A stretch of 13,348 nt of DNA from Tritrichomonas foetus (taxonomy: Eukaryota > Parabasalia > Tritrichomonadida > Tritrichomonadidae), in contig MLAK01001357.1 in NCBI GenBank assembly GCA_001839685.1, positions 6,849 to 20,196 on the forward strand. Reading direction: 5' to 3'. Within the stretch, counting starts at the first letter, position 1; every line of letters begins with the position of its first letter. The notes under the pieces were generated by a model. That model was given only the letters and a program-made list of their open reading frames with translations, searched no databases and was not told where the DNA came from. Below, piece after piece: positions 7,182-13,348 of this stretch. Made by a program: the position numbers and the translations under genes.

Positions 7182-8501
7182 ATGTCCAAAAAAGATGAAA
7201 ACTCTTTTCAACAGTCAATTGCTTTATCTAACTTAGTCAAGACCCAGGACAGTTGTACATATGCTAATATAGCTAAACGAGCACATGAACTTGTTTCTGG
7301 TATATCAACCAATAAGTTCAACAACATTAATAACGAAGTCATCTTTAAATACATTAACCAAAGTCCAACAGACTCGCTAGCTATTGATGTTAAGAATAGA
7401 ACGTTGAACAACTGTGAGGGGATTAAGTTTTATGACAACTCCACCAATACATCAATTTGTGATGGAACAATTGAATTGCATCCAGGTCAATTCATTCAAC
7501 TAAACGACCCCACTGTAGCTTTAAACACTCAGTACTCTTATGCTTTAACTACTACTTTACAACAACAACAAGATCAACAAAATAAGATGCAAGAAGATGT
7601 ATATCAGATTAAAAGTGATAACTACCAACAACTTCATGTAGAATACTTAGAGAACAATCGTTCGCATATCCTATTACATTCAAATCAAATCTTCACCGTC
7701 GATTACTTAAGACCTAAGTTTGAAACTAAACACCTGACCTACATACCAATCATTCAAGATACCAAAGTGATCATGGAATTAAATGAGAACGGGATTAATG
7801 TCAATGTAGTTAATGCAGGTACTGTAAACTCTGAAGTAGTTAACTCTACTTCTATTATATTGAACAACAACTTAATAACTTCATTAACTCATAACATTAA
7901 AGAAGGAGACCNAACAACTACTATTCNTTCATTAGGATGTTTGATAGACACAGTCGCTTCAATCTATCTTGATGACTTAATACAATCATTTCATATTGCA
8001 CAAAATGCCTGTCAGATAGATAACATCTTTAACCTTGTTCGTGGTGAGATGGAAATGAAAGATGTAGTGCTCAATGAAGAAACAGGGGAAATTGTTGAGG
8101 TTTCAATAACCAANGACACTAATGAGTTCAAACTCATTGAAACCATNATGTTAATGATNAATGATATAGTTAAAGGTACTTCATTTGATATATGGNATGA
8201 CAANACGTTTACNGGAGGGGATGATAATATCTTATCAACTTATCATANNGTTTATGTTAACGACATTTATAACTGGGCTACTAAAGACCTACGCCAACGT
8301 TTCTATTGGGATAACAAGAACAGTCTTTGTTTTGAGTTTGGTAATGAGTCTTTAGGTGATCAATCATATTTGAGGTTCTGTCCTTACTCGCTGAACAANT
8401 ACAAGATGATGTTTAGCAACTACGCTGTGGAGCCATTAAAGATAAATACCCATTCTCATGGACTCTATCAAATGATCATTAAGTCCATCCAATTTAATTG
8501 A
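7182..8501 (+). CDS. Large beta-rich protein with a Gln-rich coiled-coil segment; probable viral fibre or structural protein
   Basis: This intact 439-codon ORF starts at ATG 7182. The N-terminal roughly 120 residues are mixed and polar. Around residues 122-145 a Gln-rich stretch (TLQQQQDQQNKMQEDVYQIK) looks like a short coiled coil. It is followed by beta-prone repeats around residues 200-245 (Asn/Val/Thr-rich, e.g. INVNVVNAGTVNSEVV), as in trimeric fibres and spikes. The C-terminal region has an ordered aromatic-rich domain. No catalytic motif is seen. A fibre or other virion role is inferred from this architecture and from the neighbouring collagen-like gene. About ten N bases lie between 7912 and 8399. 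The last 66 nt overlap the convergent protease gene on the other strand. Confidence 0.65.
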   Translation: MSKKDENSFQQSIALSNLVKTQDSCTYANIAKRAHELVSGISTNKFNNINNEVIFKYINQSPTDSLAIDVKNRTLNNCEGIKFYDNSTNTSICDGTIELHPGQFIQLNDPTVALNTQYSYALTTTLQQQQDQQNKMQEDVYQIKSDNYQQLHVEYLENNRSHILLHSNQIFTVDYLRPKFETKHLTYIPIIQDTKVIMELNENGINVNVVNAGTVNSEVVNSTSIILNNNLITSLTHNIKEGDXTTTIXSLGCLIDTVASIYLDDLIQSFHIAQNACQIDNIFNLVRGEMEMKDVVLNEETGEIVEVSITXDTNEFKLIETXMLMXNDIVKGTSFDIWXDXTFXGGDDNILSTYHXVYVNDIYNWATKDLRQRFYWDNKNSLCFEFGNESLGDQSYLRFCPYSLNXYKMMFSNYAVEPLKINTHSHGLYQMIIKSIQFN

Positions 8502-8728
8502 ACTGCTGTTTGGTAGATTATCGTTATGATATATGAAGTCATAGGAAGTACTAGAGTCCAAATTGTTTTGTGTAAATCGCGACATTTCACTTTCACCAAC
8601 AGGTCGAACTTGTGAATCATTAAACAAATAATATTGATCATCTTTTCTATTATAAATATAGAGAGAATAATGCCCACAATTGATATTTCTTCCACTGTGA
8701 ATAATGAGTGCAAATAGCGTATAACTGA
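8436..8728 (-). pseudogene. C-terminal half of a ubiquitin-specific protease (USP/UCH family) lacking its N-terminal half
   Basis: The minus-strand frame contains YTLFALIIHSG followed by RNINCGHY, which fits the USP signature around the catalytic His (Y-x-L-x-[SAG]-x3-H-x-G-x(4,5)-G-H-Y). It is followed at normal spacing by YYLFNDSQV, the usual W/Y-x-x-F-[ND]-D-x-x-V segment, and by an SYDFIYH segment resembling the family's conserved final strand. The frame then ends at TAA 8438-8436. Upstream it is open only to a TAG at 8760-8758 with no ATG, and no Cys box (GNTCYMN-like) is visible on this strand up to about 9400. The piece is therefore catalytically incomplete. A pyrimidine-rich run ending in CAG (8752-8729, minus strand) just before the signature looks like a splice acceptor, so this could be a 3' exon, or simply a truncated viral gene. 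Confidence 0.75.
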
Positions 8729-8734
8729 CTGTGA

Positions 8735-9402
8735 AGAAGTGAAGAAGAAAGGCTCGCTAGCTTAAAAAGAGAATCCGGTCATGATGGAAAAGATGGAACT
8801 TCTGGAATTCAAGGACCAAAAGGCGATATTGGACCACAATGTCAACAGTGTCCAAAAGGAGACAAAGGTGATGATGCTTCAATTGATACTTCTCAATTTG
8901 CCACGAAAGATGAATTTAACGACTATACTACCATAGATTCTCTAAAGATGGAATTAAACATGATCAGTCAAACAAATGACGAGAAGACTGCTCTTGCAGA
9001 ATGTGTGAAGACCACAGATATAACAACAGAAGGAGATATCGGTCAAATGGGAGGAACCCATTAGTTTTAAGACCAACAGGCATTGGAATCCGTCATGATG
9101 ACAGAGTGTAGAAATCCTCAAAGATAGAATACTTGTTAAAGGAGATATGTGTGATGATAATGAAAATCCATTTGCTACTGAACGTGATCTCGATGACTAA
9201 ATTCTAAAAAGATCATCAAGTGGAATAGAAATAACGAATGATATTTGGATCTAACATCACGACAAATTGAAATCCGTTATATTTTTTTTGAAAATGTACT
9301 TAAGAATAGTAATTCACACACTACGTAACTGAGAATTTAGATGATGAGTTATGCAGGGATTTATACAGACGAATGGCAGCTTTAGAAACAAAAGTAAAAT
9401 AA
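8735..9402 (+). pseudogene. Broken collagen-like fibre protein
   Basis: From 8777 to 8875 there are eleven consecutive collagen-type triplets. Nine begin with Gly (G-H-D, G-K-D, G-T-S, G-I-Q, G-P-K, G-D-I, G-P-Q, then G-D-K, G-D-D). Two in the middle begin with Cys (TGT at 8840 and 8849). An alpha-helical polar region follows to a TAG at 9062. Protein-like sequence then continues in other frames: LVLRPTGIGIRHDDRV to a TAG at 9109, then EILKDRILVKGDM to a TAA at 9198, and a final ENLDDELCRDLYRRMAALE segment ending at TAA 9400-9402, typical of a trimerising tail. No start codon is visible; the frame opens at 8735. Collagen-like fibres occur on virophages (Sputnik), mimiviruses and phages. Host collagen is unlikely given the non-collagen sequence around the repeat. 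Confidence 0.75.
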
Positions 9403-9430
9403 GAAATAGAAATGTTAATGTTTACTTAAG

Positions 9431-9744
9431 TCATTCTGTTTTTGTTTTTTGTATTATGTTCATGGTTTTTCCTACCATTTCAACAATGTTTGGATCTTTG
9501 TTATGATAAGCTTGAGCCATGTTCAGCAGGTTGTGTAAGTAGTGTTCAACCGAAAATGGATGATCTTGATCGGTACGTTTTACTATTATGTGGTTCGTCA
9601 AGATTATCGAATCGCATTCAAGATCGGATAAGTGTTTGTGAATTACAAAGTAATGAGTTGGAAGACAAAAATAAAAATGAGTCTTCAAGTTCATTCTTTA
9701 AGTTTGGTGGAAAATTGGACAACATTTTGAAAAAAGCGACACAT
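9431..9744 (-). CDS. Unknown small minus-strand protein, probably frameshifted near its start
   Basis: An 87-codon minus-strand ORF runs from ATG 9694-9692 to its stop at 9433-9431, 28 nt from the end of the collagen-like gene. A second minus-strand stretch starts at ATG 9744-9742 (MCRFFQNVVQFSTKLKE) in another frame and stops exactly where the first begins, suggesting one gene with a one-base shift near 9692. The product is His/Asn-rich and mixed helical/beta (e.g. NHIIVKRTDQDHPFSVEHYL). I recognise no family. The plus strand is also open across this stretch (9442-9759), starting only at TTG, so the coding strand is not certain. Confidence 0.4.
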
Positions 9745-10078
9745 GGTTCAACAATTTAACCTTGATGAAGAGGAAGAAGAATTGTTTGTTTATTACCTGA
9801 GCAAACTGCGACTGTAGTCGATTCTCTTGACGCACAGCGTTATTTACACGAACTTTGGAGGCAATATATTTAATTGTTCAATTAATATAAAGCTAGTCAT
9901 TGAAACACAACACCAAATCAGGATTGATTACACAGGGTACTCCAAAATCATCAAGCTGCTCATGAATTGCATGTTTGGACAAAGCATTCGGAAGCCAAAA
10001 ACAAAGTACATCAAGAAATGGGAAAACAACATCGAGTTCAAATACCACGAGTACCTGTTTTCCGAATGCTTTGTCTAA
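9743..10078 (+). pseudogene. DNA polymerase family B fragment (motif B region)
   Basis: Within frame 2, open from 9818 to a TAA at 10076-10078, the segment KIIKLLMNCMFGQSIRKPK (about 9939-9995) matches polymerase B motif B (K-x6-N-S/C-x-(Y/F)-G), with the I-x-K-P continuation seen in several viral and protein-primed B polymerases. The next roughly 20 residues also fit. Codons here favour C or G in third position (ATC, AAG, CTG, CTC, TAC), unlike the A/T-ending codons of the neighbouring viral genes, so this piece may derive from a different element. The same frame upstream begins at ATG 9743 with an acidic stretch and a TAG at 9815, which may be unrelated. Exonuclease motifs, motif A and motif C (YxDTD) are not visible. 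It is a fragment ended at a foldback repeat. Confidence 0.5.
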
Positions 10079-10079
10079 A
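9974..10079. repeat. Inverted repeat (20-nt arms, 66-nt spacer) inside the polymerase fragment
   Basis: The 20 nt at 9974-9993 (TTTGGACAAAGCATTCGGAA) and the 20 nt at 10060-10079 are reverse complements at 19 of 20 positions. The left arm encodes part of motif B. The right arm carries the stop that ends the reading frame. The single mismatch is C/T. A 19/20 match this close together is not expected by chance and suggests a templated foldback that created the right arm and truncated the gene. Confidence 0.75.
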
Positions 10080-10973
10080 CAAGATGGGTTTTATACTCTA
10101 CAATGTCCTGCTGAGAATGATCTCACAGTACCTTAATTTGGTTGCCTTGTCATCGATCACAACATTCTAGAAATGCCTAAATTGGCGCTCAAGATCGATG
10201 CCTAGTACCATCATAGGGATGGTCGGTTCGAGCCATTTGGATCGCAGTTCTGTAGTACTCGACTTGTTATTCATCTCCTGAGTCTATATCTAGTCCTCTA
10301 AAATTTCGCCAATAAGATAAGACTTTATGAGTATACTTGTAGTGGCTCTACATAATCATCTTACTAGCCATCCGTTGATTAAATATTCGATGTGAGATTC
10401 CATTATCTGTGCAGAACATTTCGAAAGATCTTTTCTTCATCACTAGTTAACATGGCGCACTCAGGATGCAACGAAATAGTTGACACTCAATACATATTCA
10501 ATATCTCTTGTTTGTCATTAGTATTAAGAATAAAAAATGAATTTTGTCCGAGTTAGTAAAATCGATCGTGAAGTTCATTAATGTTTTCTAAGATGCGTTG
10601 GTTATATAAAATCCATGACATTTGCATCAATATTTCATTCTACAACTATGATTCCTACATGTGCTGAAAAGCTCGAGCTATAATACGATATATTTCATTT
10701 TTTAAAGTGAGATCTATCATTTGCTGAATGTATAAGACTAGAAAAACATTAAGATCATGACCGTTTATTCATTCTTATTATCGATCGAAAAGACTGAATT
10801 CTTTTCCGAAAATATATTCTTTTTAGTCTTAAAGAATATTTGCGATTTAAATTGAAGACGGGAATTTGAATATTTTACCGTTCATGAAATTGAATTGGGA
10901 CAAATTGATCAATCGAATTTTTATGAAAGCAAACTAACAAAACTAACAAAAAAAAAATTATTTCTTTTCACGA
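10080..10973. other. Non-coding, AT-rich flank between virus-like block and host gene
   Basis: No convincing coding region is seen on either strand. Short open stretches occur (e.g. an ATG at 10453 with about 29 codons), but none resembles a protein family. The first roughly 200 nt after the polymerase fragment may hold further decayed viral sequence, as one frame stays protein-like with stops. A TATATAAA at 10603-10610 is a possible TATA box for the downstream gene, but it is about 365 nt from the ATG. The 100 nt before the ATG include an A-run and the sequence AACTAACAAAACTAACA. Confidence 0.5.
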
Positions 10974-12230
10974 ATGAATCATATCTCAATTTTTTTATTT
11001 TTTTCTATATCTTTGTTATTATTTTGGTTTCCATTTGCAAAGGTTATTCAGAATTCCTCCACGGAGTTCATAAGAAAAGAAGTTCTTTTGAACGATCATC
11101 TATTTGCCGATGCAACTTCTGGCCAAGATTTTTCATTTGTAAAAATACGAAAATTCTCACCAATATTATCACGCAATTATTATGACAATGTGAGTCTTCC
11201 TAAATTCCAGTGTAATTCTTCTCTATGGGCTGTGACAACCACAATAAATTACCCATCCGAAGCCATTAAACAAATGGAATCTTTTTCTCAGATATGTCTG
11301 GTGGTTGTGGGCGACAAAAAAACACCTAATGATTTTCGTTTACATTCCAAGAATTCTATTTATTTATCAATTCAAAAACAAAAAACTTTTAAGTTAAATA
11401 TTTTACGATTAATTCCTTACAATAATTTTGCCAGGAAATGCATTGGATATTTATTTGCGATTCGAAATGGGGCACAACAGATTTATGATTTTGATGATGA
11501 CAACATTTTACTGAATAGGGAACTCAACTGGTCCAAAAGGACTTATAAAAAGATTCAATCCAATAGCAACTCTTTTAATGTTTATCAATATTATCATCCT
11601 AACAATTCTGAGGTTTTGATTTGGCCACGCGGTTATCCACTCCAAAATATTAAAATTCCTCAGGTTCTGGTGACAACCAAAGAAACGAGTCCTCCCCGTG
11701 TTATTCAATTTTTGCAAGATGAAAATCCTGATCTCGATGCAATCTTTCGCTTAACTCAAGTAATTCCAAAACAATTTGATCGATCACTTGATTTTTGCAT
11801 AACTCTTGAGATCAATACGTTTTGTCCTTTTAATTCTCAAGCAACATTATTCGAATACTTGTCTTTTCCCGGATTAATTCTCCCACTTTCAGTGAATGGA
11901 AGAGTGTCAGATATCTGGCGATCATATATTTTACAAAAGATATTTCACTTAAAAAATTCCCATATTGGCTTTTGCCCGTCAATTGTCAAGCACATGAGGA
12001 ATCCTCACCATTTAATTCGCGATTTCCAAGCCGAGATCCCATTATATACACAAACTTTTGGTTTATTAAATTTCTTGCTAAATTTTTCCTGGAATGGAAA
12101 TTTTCAAGAAATTTTAAAAAAGCTATATGCCGAATTGTATGAATATAATATCATTCAATCTATTGATTTAAAGTTCTTAGAGTGTTGGTTGATGGATTTA
12201 GAAATGATTGGATATCAATTTTCAAGCTAG
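10974..12230 (+). CDS. DUF288 / STELLO-like membrane-anchored glycosyltransferase-type protein
   Basis: This intact 418-codon single-exon ORF starts at ATG 10974. Residues 4-24 form a hydrophobic signal anchor (IFLFFSISLLLFWFPFA), giving a type II membrane topology with a lumenal catalytic-type domain, probably Golgi or ER. Family features I recognise are WAVTTTINYP at residues 85-94, CLVVVGDKKTP at about 108-118, and ARKCIGYLFAIRNGAQQIYD followed by FDDDN at residues 153-177. The acidic D-F-D-D-D run is the presumed metal/nucleotide-sugar site. Members occur in plants (Arabidopsis STELLO1/2, Golgi) and in nematodes and other invertebrates. The acceptor and donor are unknown. It is undamaged, contains no N and is more AT-rich than the virus-like block, so it is probably a host gene. 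Lack of introns could mean a retrocopy. Confidence 0.8.
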   Translation: MNHISIFLFFSISLLLFWFPFAKVIQNSSTEFIRKEVLLNDHLFADATSGQDFSFVKIRKFSPILSRNYYDNVSLPKFQCNSSLWAVTTTINYPSEAIKQMESFSQICLVVVGDKKTPNDFRLHSKNSIYLSIQKQKTFKLNILRLIPYNNFARKCIGYLFAIRNGAQQIYDFDDDNILLNRELNWSKRTYKKIQSNSNSFNVYQYYHPNNSEVLIWPRGYPLQNIKIPQVLVTTKETSPPRVIQFLQDENPDLDAIFRLTQVIPKQFDRSLDFCITLEINTFCPFNSQATLFEYLSFPGLILPLSVNGRVSDIWRSYILQKIFHLKNSHIGFCPSIVKHMRNPHHLIRDFQAEIPLYTQTFGLLNFLLNFSWNGNFQEILKKLYAELYEYNIIQSIDLKFLECWLMDLEMIGYQFSS

Positions 12231-12409
12231 GGGCTGTGATCATACATCAAAACTCTATTATGTATCTTATCGTGCAAAAAATATAATATCCACGAGAAAA
12301 CCATAGAAATGGATCGAAGAATTTTTGGAGACTTGATGTAAAATTTGTCATGAAATCGTATTTAGAGTTAACTAAGTTAAATAGGTGCAAAAAAAAAATT
12401 CTAACAATT

Positions 12410-12443
12410 AAAAAAAAAAAAAATAAAATAAAAACGCAATAAA
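12410..12443 (+). terminator. A-rich tract with polyadenylation signal AATAAA downstream of the DUF288 gene
   Basis: A run of more than ten A is followed by AATAAAATAAAA and a clean AATAAA at 12438-12443, about 210 nt past the stop codon at 12230. This is the best candidate for the 3' end of the DUF288-like transcript. The pure A-run could instead be a genomic trace of a polyadenylated retrocopy. Confidence 0.4.
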
Positions 12444-13194
12444 CTTATTAATGATTCATTAGTCCCCCCTATATCCTTTTTTAAAATGAGTATAGAATCA
12501 GTCATAAGTTAAATATTTAAATATCCAATTGCGAATAATATTGCTCTAAACATTTACTTTTATTAAAAAAAATTTTATTAAAATCCTAAAATAATAGTGG
12601 AAAAGACCGTTTATTTCAAGACACACTTAAAGGGCTATAGAGAGTACCTGAAAGTAAAAAAAGGTCACTTTTTTCCCTTTATATTCTGGACTATAATAGA
12701 GGTTGAGTATATACCTGGGAATGAATAGGTGTGACTCGTTAGAAGGAATGATAAGAGGAGATAAAACGAAAATAAAAAAAATGGAAAAAATAAAAAATAA
12801 CAATATCTTGGAAAATTAAATAAATATTTTTTATATATTTTATTAATATATTTTTCCATTTATTGTGGATATAAAAATAGATTTTATAATAAAAATATAG
12901 GCCAACAAGGAAGATATTTTTGTTTTTAAAAATTAAGTTTCAAGTTTGTTTTTTTTCAGAAACCGTCTTACAGATTTTTCTCATATGTTGCATACATGCG
13001 CCTTAATACATGCTCTATCGAAATCAGAAAAGAAAAATAGGGATAGTTTAACTATTTAAGAAGTTATGAAGTATGACCAAATAATGGTTCAAAATTACTT
13101 AAAGTACTGTAATAATGGAGAAGGAAAATAACGCCCAAAAAGCCAGAGAAGTCCACATATGCAAAAAACTATCACATCACAGAAGTGTGAAATA
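12444..13194. other. AT-rich non-coding host-like sequence
   Basis: The stretch is very AT-rich, with repeated runs of A and T (for example around 12560, 12770 and 12830) and no open frame that resembles a protein. A 64-codon minus-strand frame at 12665-12859 is low-complexity Phe/Leu/Tyr/Lys from A/T runs and not a believable gene. I see no repeats of mobile-element type. Confidence 0.6.
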
Positions 13195-13348
13195 ATGCTG
13201 AACAAAAAAACGATCAAAAGTTTGAATTCAAACATCAGCGAATTAAATGATCAACNTCAATCAACAAAAAACGTGCAAAATAAAATATTGAATGAATTTA
13301 ATCAATTCAGCAAGATTAAACCTACATCACGACTATATTTCCCAAATA
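13195..13348 (+). CDS. N-terminus of an Asn/Gln-rich helical protein (partial, runs off right edge)
   Basis: From ATG 13195 the frame stays open for 51 codons to the window edge. The product begins MLNKKTIKSLNSNISELNDQ and continues Asn/Gln/Lys-rich with heptad-like hydrophobic spacing, a probable coiled coil, then changes to a less helical KPTSRLYFPN. Its composition resembles the virus-like ORF at the left of the window, and it contains one N base (13256), a feature otherwise seen only in the two long virus-like ORFs. It may be the start of another element-derived gene beyond the host gene. The product is unknown. Confidence 0.4.
   Translation, partial: MLNKKTIKSLNSNISELNDQXQSTKNVQNKILNEFNQFSKIKPTSRLYFPN

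Noticed and set aside
9442..9759. 105-codon plus-strand ORF with a hydrophobic start
   Set aside because: It begins only at TTG and faces a minus-strand frame with a proper ATG; its hydrophobic start comes from a T-rich run. Kept as an alternative, not as a gene.
10225..10234. GGTTCGAGCC resembles a tRNA T-loop (B box)
   Set aside because: No matching T stem, anticodon arm, D arm or acceptor stem can be drawn around it.
10453..10542. Short ORF beginning MAHSGCNEIVDTQ
   Set aside because: About 29 codons, no recognisable family, and no supporting context in AT-rich non-coding DNA.
12665..12859. Minus-strand ORF of 64 codons, Phe/Leu/Tyr-rich
   Set aside because: Low-complexity translation of A/T runs with no protein-like pattern.
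1..13348. CRISPR array, terminal inverted repeats or target-site duplications of a complete mobile element
   Set aside because: No regularly spaced repeats exist, and no matching long terminal repeats flank the block inside this window; the left end lies outside it.

Overview
The window looks like invertebrate nuclear DNA, possibly copepod or another arthropod (a weak inference from base composition and the one host-type gene). It carries a decaying endogenous DNA virus or virus-like element over roughly the left 10 kb. Three things support this. Genes are packed on both strands with very short gaps and tail-to-tail overlaps. Their products are of viral type: primase-polymerase plus superfamily 3 helicase, DNA methyltransferase, collagen-like fibre, and a B-family DNA polymerase fragment. 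Many of the genes are broken by in-frame stops and frameshifts. The gene content is closest to the virophage / Polinton-like / adintovirus assemblage, but I recognise no major capsid protein, packaging ATPase or integrase, so the placement is tentative.

Layout from left to right: the C-terminus of an unknown gene (1-120); a long coiled-coil, Lys- and Gln-rich protein (141-1559) and a small follow-on ORF (1595-1855); an AT-rich spacer with a strong 61-nt hairpin (1974-2034); a Gln/Pro-rich stretch leading into a broken primase-helicase (2212-4551, +); a broken beta-class DNA methyltransferase converging on it (5342-4514, -); a divergent pair of paralogous small genes sharing a mirrored promoter (5781-5440, - and 5863-6168, +) with a coiled-coil follow-on (6104-6394); a second divergent pair separated by 15 nt (7166-6420, -, possible minor capsid protein; 7182-8501, +, possible fibre or structural protein); the C-terminal half of a ubiquitin-specific protease (8728-8436, -); a broken collagen-like fibre gene (8735-9402, +); an unknown small minus-strand gene (9744-9431); and a DNA polymerase B fragment containing a foldback (about 9880-10079).

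From about 10.1 kb the DNA is AT-rich, host-like and mostly non-coding. It holds one intact intronless gene (10974-12230) for a membrane-anchored DUF288/STELLO-type protein. A new Asn/Gln-rich ORF opens at 13195 and runs off the right edge.

Taken together, the replication genes (primase-helicase, methyltransferase, polymerase fragment) are the most damaged. The two long putative structural ORFs (141-1559, 7182-8501) are open throughout. Isolated N bases occur almost only in those two ORFs, which suggests several near-identical copies were collapsed in the assembly.
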